Assembly: GCA_964533785.1 (NCBI GenBank)
Contig: CAZHNG010000124.1
Span: 1-17,179, forward strand
Direction of reading: 5' to 3'
Source of the DNA: JANQRV01 sp964533785
Lineage (GTDB): Bacteria; Bacteroidota; Bacteroidia; Chitinophagales; Saprospiraceae
Length of the DNA stretch: 17,179 nucleotides
Every line of letters begins with the position of its first letter. Within the stretch, counting starts at the first letter, position 1. Both the position numbers and the translations under genes were made by a program. The notes beneath the pieces were generated by a model. The model made no database searches, was not told the origin of the DNA, and saw only the letters and a program-made list of their open reading frames with translations. Positions 8,977 to 15,405 of this stretch are shown piece by piece.

Positions 8977-9819
8977 ATGTCCTACAATCCATCAATTATA
9001 GATCTTCAAAAGTGGAAGAAAGTTTTTCAAAGCAATACCTCTCAGTACCAGGCGGCAGATCCTTATCCATTCGCACAATTCGATAATTTTCTCGAACACC
9101 TTTCTGCCCGTAAGGCGATGGAAAGCTTCCCCGAAGTCGGTGGCGAAGGATGGATCAATTACATCCATGTCAATGAAAATAAACATGGATTAAATAAAAT
9201 GGATAGGATCCCATCTTACCTTCAGGAAGTAATCCTCACTTTAAATTCGGATGAGTTTGTGGAAGCTCTGAGCGAACTAACCGGTATCAAAGGTTTAAAG
9301 GCAGACCCTTCATTGGAAGGAGGAGGCCTTCACCAAAGCAAAAGAGGAGGCTATTTGAATATCCACGCCGATTTTACCGTCCATCCGCACAAACGAAACT
9401 GGCGCAGAAGAGTCAATTTACTCGTTTACCTGAACCAGGACTGGCAACCTGAATACAAAGGCGACCTGGAGCTGTGGTCCCGAGACATGAAAGCCTGCGT
9501 ACAGAAAATAAGCCCGGTCTTCAACCGTTGCGTCATCTTTAATACCGACGAAGATTCTTTTCACGGCCTGCCGGAACCTATTAATTGCCCCGAGGATATG
9601 ACCCGGAAGTCCATCGCACTCTACTACTTTACCGAAGAAGAACATATACCGAAAAAAAGAGCGACGAACTATAAAGCAAGACCGGGTGATGGCGCCAAAA
9701 GCATTTTAATTTACTTAGACAAACAAGCTGTCAATGTCTATAACACCTTAAAGGGATGGTTGGGGATCAATGATGATTTTGTGAGTAAGGTGCTGGGGTT
9801 GTTCAAACGGAAGAAATAA
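8977..9819 (+). CDS. 2-oxoglutarate/Fe(II) oxygenase, prolyl-hydroxylase type
   Basis: A 280-residue cytoplasmic 2OG-Fe(II) dioxygenase of the P4Hc/Rps23-hydroxylase-like class. The iron facial triad is visible: His130 and Asp132 in NIHADF, and His196 in SFHGLPEP. Arg210 (TRKSIALYYF) is placed to bind the 2OG C5 carboxylate. GGGLHQSKRGGYLNIHAD is the characteristic run before the HxD motif. The family hydroxylates protein or small-molecule substrates using O2 and 2OG; this member's substrate is unknown. I chose the ATG at 8977 rather than the upstream TTG at 8944 because a perfect promoter element overlaps the TTG. The last 50 residues end in a basic tail (LFKRKK). The gene is alone, convergent with the enolase-superfamily gene. 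Confidence 0.88.
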   Translation: MSYNPSIIDLQKWKKVFQSNTSQYQAADPYPFAQFDNFLEHLSARKAMESFPEVGGEGWINYIHVNENKHGLNKMDRIPSYLQEVILTLNSDEFVEALSELTGIKGLKADPSLEGGGLHQSKRGGYLNIHADFTVHPHKRNWRRRVNLLVYLNQDWQPEYKGDLELWSRDMKACVQKISPVFNRCVIFNTDEDSFHGLPEPINCPEDMTRKSIALYYFTEEEHIPKKRATNYKARPGDGAKSILIYLDKQAVNVYNTLKGWLGINDDFVSKVLGLFKRKK

Positions 9820-9829
9820 GTGAGAGAGC

Positions 9830-9922
9830 AGATTGCAGATGCCAGACTACATGAAGTCATAGGTAACTTACACAAAAACAACCTCTTACACCCTAACCTC
9901 TATGGTCTGGCATCTGGTATCT
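9830..9922. repeat. Inverted repeat between convergent genes
   Basis: 18-bp arms at 9830-9847 and 9905-9922 match with two mismatches; the core CAGATGCCAGAC is perfect over 12 bp. A 57-nt AT-rich spacer lies between. It fills the whole gap between the oxygenase and the dehydratase stops, so it may act as a two-way terminator or be a dispersed intergenic repeat. There is no strong T-run for a classic intrinsic terminator. Confidence 0.5.
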
Positions 9923-9946
9923 TAAATCTGGCCGCGCACGCACTTA

Positions 9947-11341
9947 CTAACTCCACAAACGATCCCAGGAACGGATCTCGTTCCACTCCGGCGTCGGTGC
10001 GAACATTTTTTCACCTTCGATGATAAATTCCTTAACCACCTCTTCATTCAACTCCACGCCAATTCCCGGCTTTTCGGGCACTTTTACGTAGCCGTCCTGC
10101 ACAATTGGCTTTTCGATACCGGTGACCAGATCTTCGAACTTAGGACTATCTACCGCGTGGTGTTCTAACCACATAAAGTTCTCAGTAGCCGCTGCTGCGT
10201 GTACCGAACCTAAGAAAGAAACCGGACCCGCTGCGTGGTGCAGCATAAAACCAATTCCGTTGTGCGAAGCATAGTCTCCGATGAGTTTGGTTTCGAGAAT
10301 ACCACCGGCCGTGTTAGGATCAGGGTGAACGATGTCTACGGCACGTTTATCGATCAATTCTTTGAAACCACCATACAGCATAAAGATGTCCTCTCCTGTT
10401 TGGGTTGGTGTAGTGGTGGACATGGTGATCTCCTTCCACTGGTCGGTATATTGCCAGGGGATAATGTCTTCGATATAAGCTAAATTGTATTTCTCCACCG
10501 CGCGGGCAATCTTAATCGCTTCATTTACGCCAAAGTGGCCCCAGTGATCAGTACCCATTGGAATTTCGTAGCCGATCTTGTTACGCATTACTTCCAGAAA
10601 TTCGCAAAGCCTTTCTATTCCCTTTTCGGTAACTTGCACTCTCGTAAATGGATGCTTGGTCAAATTGTATTTACGGTATTCGTGCTTGTAGGGATCTACC
10701 TTTCCGCCGGGTGCATTGATAAGGGCTCCGGGCGTATCCCGCAATAAATTTATCCCAATATCCATCTTTAACGCCGTATAGCCTTTATCGATCCTGGCCT
10801 GCATCCGGTTGGCATACTCTTCAGGATCCTGAGAGACCGTAGTATCACAATACAACCTTACCTTATCCCGGTATTTACCCCCAAGCAACTGATAAACCGG
10901 AACATTATAGGCTTTACCTACAATATCCCAGAGCGCCATTTCTACACCAGATACGCCTCCCCCCTGTCTACCGTGATGACCAAATTGACTGATGATCTTA
11001 AACAATCGCTCTACATTACAAGGGTTCTCCCCCAGTAAACGGCTTTTCAAAAATAAAGCATACTCTTTAGCCGCTCCGTCCCGGACATCACCGTGACCGA
11101 TAATCCCCTGATTGGTATAAATTCTTACTATCGGCGTTCGGAAGACCACCTCACTGATCTCCGCGATCCGCATATCCGTGATCTTTAAATCCGACGGAGC
11201 AGAATGCCGGTTGACATTCTGTGTGGTGTATTCAATTTTTTCTTCAATAGGGGCCATCGACATAGTGGCGAGACTTAATCCCCCTAAACCTAATTTTTGC
11301 AAAAACCCCCGGCGGGTTTTGCCTTGTTGCTGGTCTTTCAT
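9947..11341 (-). CDS. Tat-exported enolase-superfamily dehydratase
   Basis: A 464-residue mandelate racemase/muconate-lactonizing-type protein. The N-terminus is a twin-arginine signal (TRRGFLQKLGLGG, Arg10-Arg11), so it is probably folded in the cytoplasm and exported. Metal ligands are Asp265 (GTDHWGHF), Glu291 (YIEDIIPWQ) and Glu317 (TGEDIF), spaced 26 and 26, as in mandelate racemase. His368/His369 (FMLHHAAGP) with Asp341 (PDPNTAGG) give the His-Asp dyad of the MR subgroup. The usual KxK is KMD (Lys192, Asp194), and a His follows the first ligand; these features fit acid-sugar dehydratases of the galactonate/gluconate/mannonate type better than a racemase. The exact sugar acid is not predictable. 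No sugar transporter or kinase gene is nearby. Confidence 0.87.
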   Translation of the reverse strand: MKDQQQGKTRRGFLQKLGLGGLSLATMSMAPIEEKIEYTTQNVNRHSAPSDLKITDMRIAEISEVVFRTPIVRIYTNQGIIGHGDVRDGAAKEYALFLKSRLLGENPCNVERLFKIISQFGHHGRQGGGVSGVEMALWDIVGKAYNVPVYQLLGGKYRDKVRLYCDTTVSQDPEEYANRMQARIDKGYTALKMDIGINLLRDTPGALINAPGGKVDPYKHEYRKYNLTKHPFTRVQVTEKGIERLCEFLEVMRNKIGYEIPMGTDHWGHFGVNEAIKIARAVEKYNLAYIEDIIPWQYTDQWKEITMSTTTPTQTGEDIFMLYGGFKELIDKRAVDIVHPDPNTAGGILETKLIGDYASHNGIGFMLHHAAGPVSFLGSVHAAAATENFMWLEHHAVDSPKFEDLVTGIEKPIVQDGYVKVPEKPGIGVELNEEVVKEFIIEGEKMFAPTPEWNEIRSWDRLWS

Positions 11342-11368
11342 TTTAATTACGTTTTTGATTATAAATAC

Positions 11369-11378
11369 AACAATTGTT
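11369..11378. promoter_or_regulatory. AACAATTGTT palindrome upstream of the dehydratase
   Basis: A perfect 10-bp palindrome 28 bp upstream of the dehydratase start, within an AT-rich 114-bp gap. It could be an operator; no repeat of it was found elsewhere in the window. Confidence 0.2.
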
Positions 11379-11455
11379 ACCGTGTATAGCTCGTCGAAAT
11401 AAATGCGTCTTAAAATTGCAATTAATCAATGGAAATTCAAAATAGTTCTTTCCGA

Positions 11456-11890
11456 CTACTTATTTACTAAATAGACTTTTACGATCTCTTCATTCTTTAT
11501 TTTATATATTGCTATCGTCTCCAGATAACCATTTTCCGGGAAGCCGGTAATCCACTGCCAATCAATGATCGTATTTCCCAACACTGCCCGTTTTTTTATT
11601 TCGCAATTCAACTCCGTAAACTGCTGAAACATGACTTCGTATTGAGCCCGCAGATTATCTTTTCCTTTAACCAGCCTTTCCGAAGGAAAATTGATGATCT
11701 CGATCTCTTCTGCGTAGGGTTGCAGGAAAGCCTCTAAATGGTGGTCGTTGTAAGCCTTTAATTGTTGCTCTACCAAAAGGAGGGCTTTATTGTTTGCTAT
11801 GCTGCTTTGTCCGGATAACTGTAAACTTAAACAAACGACTATGAACAAAATGCTGATAATTCTCATATGCTGTAGCATATACTCTTTCAT
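11456..11890 (-). CDS. Small secreted NTF2/SnoaL-like protein
   Basis: A protein of up to 144 residues with a signal peptide (RIISILFIVVCLSLQLSG, then QSS) followed by an NTF2-like fold of the SnoaL/DUF4440 type. Typical features are LVEQQLKAYNDHHLEAFLQPYAEEIEI, an early RLVKGKDNLRAQYEVMF helix, and strands ending in ETIAIYKIKNEEIVKVYLV. Such proteins are often described as steroid-isomerase-like, but function is not predictable. The longest start (11890) leaves only 15 bp to the divergent CrtA-like gene. Met9 (codon 11866-11864) gives a more typical signal peptide and would free 39 bp for regulation, so it may be the real start. It reads toward the dehydratase on the same strand with a 114-bp gap. 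Confidence 0.8.
   Translation of the reverse strand: MKEYMLQHMRIISILFIVVCLSLQLSGQSSIANNKALLLVEQQLKAYNDHHLEAFLQPYAEEIEIINFPSERLVKGKDNLRAQYEVMFQQFTELNCEIKKRAVLGNTIIDWQWITGFPENGYLETIAIYKIKNEEIVKVYLVNK
11865..11880. promoter_or_regulatory. 16-bp palindrome at a divergent gene junction
   Basis: ATATGCT-GT-AGCATAT is a perfect 7-bp inverted repeat. It lies 25 bp before the CrtA-like ATG and overlaps the possible Met9 start of the NTF2-like gene. The symmetry and position fit an operator for a dimeric regulator acting on both genes; chance is possible. Confidence 0.4.
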
Positions 11891-11905
11891 TTAAAAAATG
11901 GATTA

Positions 11906-12583
11906 ATGTCAACTCAACTGACTACCATAACTTTTTTTCACTACAAAGGTTGGCGACACAAAATCTGGGCTTTCACCCAAATGGGATTAGCCCCCGCAAG
12001 GATCAAAAATACGCCTGGCCTGCAATTTTTTAAACTGATGGGCTCCGGCGCCGGAAAAGGATTCAGTATTCGTCCTGATTTTTCTACGTATTGCTTCCTC
12101 GGTGTTTGGGAGTCCCGTAACTACGCCGCGCTTTTCTTCGATGCAAGTCCGGCTTATCAACGGTTTGAAAATCATTCTACCGAACAAAAAACCATCTTTT
12201 TGCAGGCCACTAAAGTAAAAGGACAATGGAATAAAACACAGCCTTTTGACATTGTACCCGCCAATCCGGATTTGCCCATTGCCGTACTCACCAGAGCAAG
12301 CATTAACCGAAACCGGCTTTGGGAATTCTGGCAACACGTTCCCGAGAATGAAAAGTCCATCGCCCAGGCCAAAGGGCTTATTTTCAGTAAGGGAGTCGGT
12401 GAATTACCACTAGTCGAACAAGCAACCGTTAGTATTTGGGAAAGTAAGGAAGCGATGTTTCAGTTCGCTTATAAAAATGAAATTCACCGGAATACCATTC
12501 AAAAAACCCACGCCAGAAATTGGTATTCCGAAGAGATGTTCGCTGAATTTCAGGTAATTGATAAAAAAGGTTTGTTATTTTGA
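11906..12583 (+). CDS. CrtA-like (spheroidene monooxygenase-type) protein
   Basis: A 225-residue cytoplasmic protein of the CrtA family. Characteristic segments are LTTITFFHYKGWRHKIWAF (5-23), LAPARIKNTPGLQFFKLMGSG (28-48) with GKGFSIRPDFSTYCFLGVWES following, and RASINRNRLWEFW with a second ferredoxin-like repeat (TVSIWESKEAMFQFAYKN). True CrtA hydroxylates/ketolates carotenoids with heme. Many Bacteroidota carry CrtA-like proteins without the photosynthetic carotenoid pathway, so spheroidene itself is unlikely as substrate. The protein has the two-fold ferredoxin-like layout of the dimeric alpha/beta-barrel fold. No other carotenoid gene is in the window. It is divergent from the NTF2-like gene. 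Confidence 0.8.
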   Translation: MSTQLTTITFFHYKGWRHKIWAFTQMGLAPARIKNTPGLQFFKLMGSGAGKGFSIRPDFSTYCFLGVWESRNYAALFFDASPAYQRFENHSTEQKTIFLQATKVKGQWNKTQPFDIVPANPDLPIAVLTRASINRNRLWEFWQHVPENEKSIAQAKGLIFSKGVGELPLVEQATVSIWESKEAMFQFAYKNEIHRNTIQKTHARNWYSEEMFAEFQVIDKKGLLF

Positions 12584-12618
12584 GCATCTAAAAAAAGTTA
12601 CCCTAGTAGAAGAAGCCA

Positions 12619-12639
12619 CCTGCCCACCCTGTCGGCAGG
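12619..12639. repeat. CCTGCC/GGCAGG stem-loop
   Basis: A perfect 6-bp stem with a 9-nt loop just after the CrtA-like gene. A related CCTGCCTGCC run follows at 12659 and again at about 12906, so this belongs to a local repeat family. It may also act as a terminator, though no T-run follows. Confidence 0.4.
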
Positions 12640-12685
12640 CGGTAACGCCAGATTTAACCTGCCTGCCCAGCTGAAGGAGTTTTGT

Positions 12686-12700
12686 CCAAACGGAGTTTGG
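12686..12700. repeat. CCAAAC-GGA-GTTTGG stem-loop
   Basis: A perfect 6-bp stem closed by a C-G pair over a GGA triloop, 4 bp before the 30-bp inverted repeat. The same C(GGA)G centre recurs at 12716-12728 and 14601-14613. Confidence 0.5.
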
Positions 12701-12704
12701 CAAG

Positions 12705-12780
12705 TTACGCGCATCGAGACGGAGTCTCTCGCGAACAGTACCGGCGCTGCTCGCGAGAGACTCCGTCTCGATGCGCGTAA
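12705..12780. repeat. Perfect 30-bp inverted repeat
   Basis: Arms at 12705-12734 and 12751-12780 are exact reverse complements over 30 bp, with a 16-nt spacer that extends the stem by three more pairs after one mismatch. Each arm is itself palindromic (GAGAC-GGA-GTCTC and TCGCGA). RNA from either strand would make one very stable hairpin. It is intergenic, has no coding content and resembles a palindromic REP/MITE-type element more than a terminator, since no T-run follows. Confidence 0.85.
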
Positions 12781-12872
12781 TATCCATTCTCTGAATGGTG
12801 TGTCCATCATAAATAAAAGATATGTATGAGGTTGTATCAAAAGTAAGTCTTCAAAAACAATGGTAAAATTAA

Positions 12873-13387
12873 TCACCCCGACTAAGTCGGGCAAAGGCCC
12901 GCAAACCTGCCTGCCTTGCGGCATCCTAATCTGTATACACAGGATTTGTTTTACTTTTATCAAAAATTAAATTTCTATTAATTGTAAGGCTTTTGGTCAA
13001 AAACTTAGCATTATCCGGGTTTCAAATGTCCCTTTCCTTCGCTTGAGACTGGTGGAATGTACTTTTTGCATTGCCCAAAAAGTACCAAAAACGCTAGTCA
13101 AAATCAATCCCTCCGGGGATTTTGACATGCCCTCCCTTGTGTGTGATAGAGAAAAGAGTAGGCAATTGAGTGTGTTGACATTAATTTCACCGGAGCATAC
13201 TCTTAAATATAGCTCCATTACTACTAATAATCCTAATCCTTTTACTGTCTTCAGTAGCATTAACTTGTTTTACATTTGTGTGGTTTAATTATAATTCAAT
13301 CAATTTGCGTGTATACAGATTAGCTTGCGGCATCGCAGACAGGGATTTTTTTTCTTCACGCTTCTTTGCCCGACTTAGTCGGGGTGA
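12873..13387. repeat. 515-bp segment with 24-bp inverted ends
   Basis: The outer ends 12873-12896 and 13364-13387 are perfect 24-bp inverted repeats beginning TCACCCCGACTAAGTC. A second matched inverted pair lies inside: CTAATCTGTATACAC at 12926-12940 and its complement at 13309-13323. Both copies also carry the word CTTGCGGCATC, but there it does not keep the same inverted orientation. The interior holds no recognisable transposase, so this could be a non-autonomous element or two inverted copies of one short repeat. No clear target-site duplication was found. Confidence 0.6.
13059..13085. repeat. GTACTTTTTG inverted repeat
   Basis: 10-bp arms (13059-13068, 13076-13085) around a 7-nt loop. 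It is followed by a second stem near 13098-13126 (GTCAAAATC/GATTTTGAC). This kind of sequence is, from general experience, common between genes in Bacteroidota and yields spurious short ORFs. Confidence 0.5.
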
Positions 13388-13450
13388 ATTATTTGGCCTT
13401 ATCGCCTTAGTGTTGACTTATGAGACACCCTCGTGCCGGATTATTTGGAT

Positions 13451-13485
13451 GAATAATTTGTTCCTGCACCCTTTCCAAATTATTC
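13451..13485. repeat. GAATAATTTG inverted repeat
   Basis: Perfect 10-bp arms at 13451-13460 and 13476-13485 with a 15-nt loop, just upstream of the toxin-gene remnant. The preceding word ATTATTTGGAT also occurs in the intact toxin gene at about 16317-16327. Confidence 0.4.
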
Positions 13486-13504
13486 TATTAACTCTTTATT
13501 TACC

Positions 13505-13608
13505 AATGCGTCCTTGCTTTTACCTGAATTTACGATATTAAAAACAACTCCACCTCCTGAAGTAGCTATCGAATTAAATGAAACACAATTGACTGCCTGA
13601 TATGGCAA
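13505..13608 (+). pseudogene. Internally deleted remnant of the E5-like toxin gene
   Basis: 13505-13592 matches 16351-16438 of the intact toxin gene at 86 of 88 bases, covering its residues 36-64. The sequence then jumps to match 16701-16716 (15 of 16 bases), which encodes residues 152-157. The join is at ATTGA, present at both edges in the intact gene (16434-16438 and 16696-16700), so 262 bp have been lost between short direct repeats. This shifts the frame and a TGA follows at once. The promoter, the membrane segment and nearly all of the RNase domain are absent. It is plainly non-functional, on the same strand as the intact gene. Confidence 0.85.
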
Positions 13609-13651
13609 TTAGCTTATTCATGATTCCTGACAACATTTTACCAACCCGCTA

Positions 13652-13815
13652 CCTAGTGCCTCGGGAACTAAATAACCGGCACATTTCGCGGTCTCTTTTA
13701 TAGCGGGCCTACGTTGCTCGTCGGTCACGTCCGTACGGATGTTCTCTCCTCGCGCCTTGGCCCGCAAGAAAATAGCCTCCCGAACTATACCTGTTATTTA
13801 ATGCCCGAGGCACTA
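13652..13815. repeat. 164-bp element with inverted ends
   Basis: The ends CTAGTGCCTCGGG (13652) and its complement (ending 13815) are perfect over 13 bp, and TAAATAAC pairs with GTTATTTA further in. The inside contains GCGGGCC/GGCCCGC and a near-palindrome around CCGTACGG. No coding content. It has MITE-like geometry, but no target-site duplication is evident. Confidence 0.65.
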
Positions 13816-13862
13816 GCAAGTTATTCCCTAATCTAACCCACTACTTCTCCATAACGAATTTA

Positions 13863-14459
13863 TTACAAAAGATAAATTCCTCTAAAAGTATACGTTGGAA
13901 TTAAATCATTCACAGCGAAAGGAAGTGACATTCTGACATCAATTCCCCAATTTTTTTGAAAGAAAAATGCACCTCCAAAATTAAACAGCAAAGCGTTCTT
14001 TTTTCCCAATTGAATTTGGCTCCCCACATTAACATCATTAACAAAAGCCTGATAATCCAATAATTGCGTATAAGTCAATCCTGCTCTCAACCAACCTTTT
14101 CTATAACTAAATTCATCCTTCTTCTCCACTCGGTAATTTATTCCAACAGGAATTTCAATATAGTTAAACCGAAGCTTGGTAAAGTTTAAATTCGGATAAA
14201 AATCAGGAACTAAGTACTCTCCATTCTGGCTGAATAATAACTCCAAAGAAAAATGAATGTATTCTGTTGCATTAAATCCACCAATGATTCCAGCATTCCA
14301 CCCAACTCCAAGGTCAGATGCATTTAGTCCTGCTATTATTCCTGCATTGAATTTTTTACGGTGAAAATAATCTTCCTGAGATGGAGTTTGGGATTGTATT
14401 GAATTTTGAACAAACAAGAAAAAAAGTAAAAACAATAGACCTATGATTCTTATTGCCAT
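13863..14459 (-). CDS. PorT-family outer-membrane beta-barrel protein
   Basis: A 198-residue protein with a strongly hydrophobic signal peptide (residues 5-22, ending IQS-QT). After a short linker come alternating strands with aromatic girdles: FNAGIIAGLNASDLG, YIHFSLELLFSQNGEY, LRFNYIEIPVGINYRV, LRAGLTYTQLLDYQAFV, and a C-terminal strand ending in YLL. This is the pattern of the small 8-strand outer-membrane barrels (PF13568-type) common in Bacteroidota. The ELLFSQ...NYIEIPV pair is a characteristic feature. The role is unknown; some relatives take part in type IX secretion or adhesion. It stands alone between the repeat-rich stretch and the toxin cluster. Its surroundings are AT-rich. Confidence 0.85.
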   Translation of the reverse strand: MAIRIIGLLFLLFFLFVQNSIQSQTPSQEDYFHRKKFNAGIIAGLNASDLGVGWNAGIIGGFNATEYIHFSLELLFSQNGEYLVPDFYPNLNFTKLRFNYIEIPVGINYRVEKKDEFSYRKGWLRAGLTYTQLLDYQAFVNDVNVGSQIQLGKKNALLFNFGGAFFFQKNWGIDVRMSLPFAVNDLIPTYTFRGIYLL

Positions 14460-14850
14460 GTTATTTTGTTAATGGTTTGGGACTCAAAAAAATGTCTGCG
14501 TCCCTATCGAAACACAGCAATTAAAAATTAACAGAAGTGTAGTCGATTCATGATCAACTTAAAAATAGTATCTAAGCGCAAAATTCGTGTAATTCGTTAC
14601 TCGGCGGAGCCGATATCCGTGATAAAAATGCCCCTCTAATACAATCATTTCTCTATTCGTGCATCCGTGGCTTCTAAAATAAAAAGCTTCACCTATAAAA
14701 TGTAAAAGTCTTCGCACCCAAAAAACAGCTCTTTAACTAAAAAACAGCAAAATATACTTTAGTTAAATATTACTTGCTGCCAATGGCAGTAATTGCGGGA
14801 CTGGAATGTTCGGTTGCACCAGACCATTCAGCCGTTAATGTTATAAGCCT
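14460..14850. other. Intergenic stretch with short direct repeats
   Basis: About 390 bp with no supported gene. Two related words occur, ATTCGTGTAATTCGT (14583-14597) and ATTCGTGCATCCGTGG (14655-14670), of a type often seen as dispersed intergenic repeats. A TCGGC-GGA-GCCGA hairpin (14601-14613) sits inside the first. Near the right end are a CTGCC-AAT-GGCAG hairpin and the folded site described at 14798-14843. The promoter of the PorT-like gene should lie in the left part, but I see no perfect TAnnTTTG. Confidence 0.5.
14798..14843. repeat. Imperfect stem-loop with a copy at the window end
   Basis: Within this site GG-CTG-AATG pairs with CATT-CAG-CC, leaving single unpaired bases on one side, a geometry reminiscent of integron attC sites. 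The word CTGGAATGTTCGGTTGCA (14801-14818) recurs at 17162-17179 with one mismatch, in the same orientation, where the window ends. No proper GTTRRRY core box was found, so the attC reading is weak. Confidence 0.3.
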
Positions 14851-15000
14851 TTATTTTATTCTTTTTTTCATTGTCCAAGCTGTGTCTGTTTCTTCTACAA
14901 CCTCAAATCCAAGTCGTCTATACAAGTTTGAAGCACGGTTTGCCTTGTCCACTAAAGTTAGCGCGGAATGTGGACTGTTGCAAGTGTGGAGAGCTGGGAG
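14851..15000 (-). pseudogene. C-terminal remnant of a GNAT acetyltransferase
   Basis: The minus-strand frame ending at 14851 encodes SALTLVDKANRASNLYRRLGF followed by EVVEETDTAWTMKKR. This is the last 35-40 residues of a GNAT N-acetyltransferase, including the N..LYRRLGF segment of motif B and the final strand. The N-terminal part with the acetyl-CoA-binding motif A is missing. The frame continues upstream to an ATG at 15054, but residues 1-30 are proline- and alanine-rich and unlike GNAT. So the gene was cut near 14960 and joined to foreign sequence. It is probably not functional. Confidence 0.65.
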
Positions 15001-15057
15001 TGCGGGATTCTGAGTCGCGCCAATGGACGGTTGCGCTTTTGTTACAGGGTTCATTTG

Positions 15058-15405
15058 TTAATCTATTCCTTCGATTATTTCTTTTACTAGATCCTCCAAC
15101 GGAATCAGATCATTTTGAATCACATCCCAGATTACGTTCTCATCAATCCCGAAGTATTTGTGGATTACAATTATCCTTAAACCTATTATTTCTCGCCAAG
15201 GAACAGTATCATGCGATTCTTGAAGTTCTTTGCTTATTTTGTTACTTGCTTCCCCAATGATTTGAAGTTGCCTGATACAAGCATCTTGAATCATCGAATT
15301 TTTGAAAAATTGATCTTGATTAACATTTTGGACATATTCTTTAATCGTTGCAATTGCATCCAAAATATGCTGAAGTCGTACTTTATCGCCAAGACTATCT
15401 CGCAT
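15058..15405 (-). CDS. hepT: HepT-like HEPN toxin
   Basis: A 115-residue all-alpha protein of the HepT/DUF86 HEPN family. The RNase motif R-x4-H-x-Y is present as Arg77, His82 and Tyr84 in LRIIVIHKYFG. The first helix (VRLQHILDAIATIKEYV) and the QDACIRQLQIIGEASNKIS helix are typical. HepT toxins cleave RNA, including tRNA 3-prime ends in studied members, and are silenced by di- or tri-AMPylation of the motif tyrosine by the partner MntA. Its start overlaps the end of the upstream MNT gene by 11 bp, so the two are translationally linked, with the antitoxin first. The motif is intact and the frame complete, so the toxin is probably active. No signal peptide; cytoplasmic. Confidence 0.88.
   Translation of the reverse strand: MRDSLGDKVRLQHILDAIATIKEYVQNVNQDQFFKNSMIQDACIRQLQIIGEASNKISKELQESHDTVPWREIIGLRIIVIHKYFGIDENVIWDVIQNDLIPLEDLVKEIIEGID

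Larger units (their letters stand above)
12584..13862. other. Gene-free repeat-rich stretch
   Basis: Almost 1.3 kb without an intact gene. It contains several stem-loops, a perfect 30-bp inverted repeat, a segment flanked by 24-bp inverted ends, a deleted toxin-gene fragment and a 164-bp element with inverted ends; each is listed separately. Open frames of 60-120 codons occur on both strands, but none has a recognisable motif, and they run across the repeats. Such a patchwork marks the boundary between the stable left part and the accessory right part. Confidence 0.7.

Noticed and set aside
12598..12963. Open frame of 121 codons on the minus strand
   Set aside because: It crosses the perfect 30-bp inverted repeat and other stem-loops and has no recognisable domain.
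12997..13288. Overlapping open frames of 80-90 codons on both strands
   Set aside because: They run through inverted repeats, show no motif or signal, and both strands are open at once; this is typical of repeat DNA, not genes.
12873..13387. Insertion sequence with transposase
   Set aside because: The interior has no transposase-like frame of adequate length; only the inverted ends are transposon-like.
14780..14850. A true integron attC site
   Set aside because: The folded stem has bulged bases, but no GTTRRRY/RYYYAAC boxes fit, and genes around it face both ways; kept only as a weak idea.
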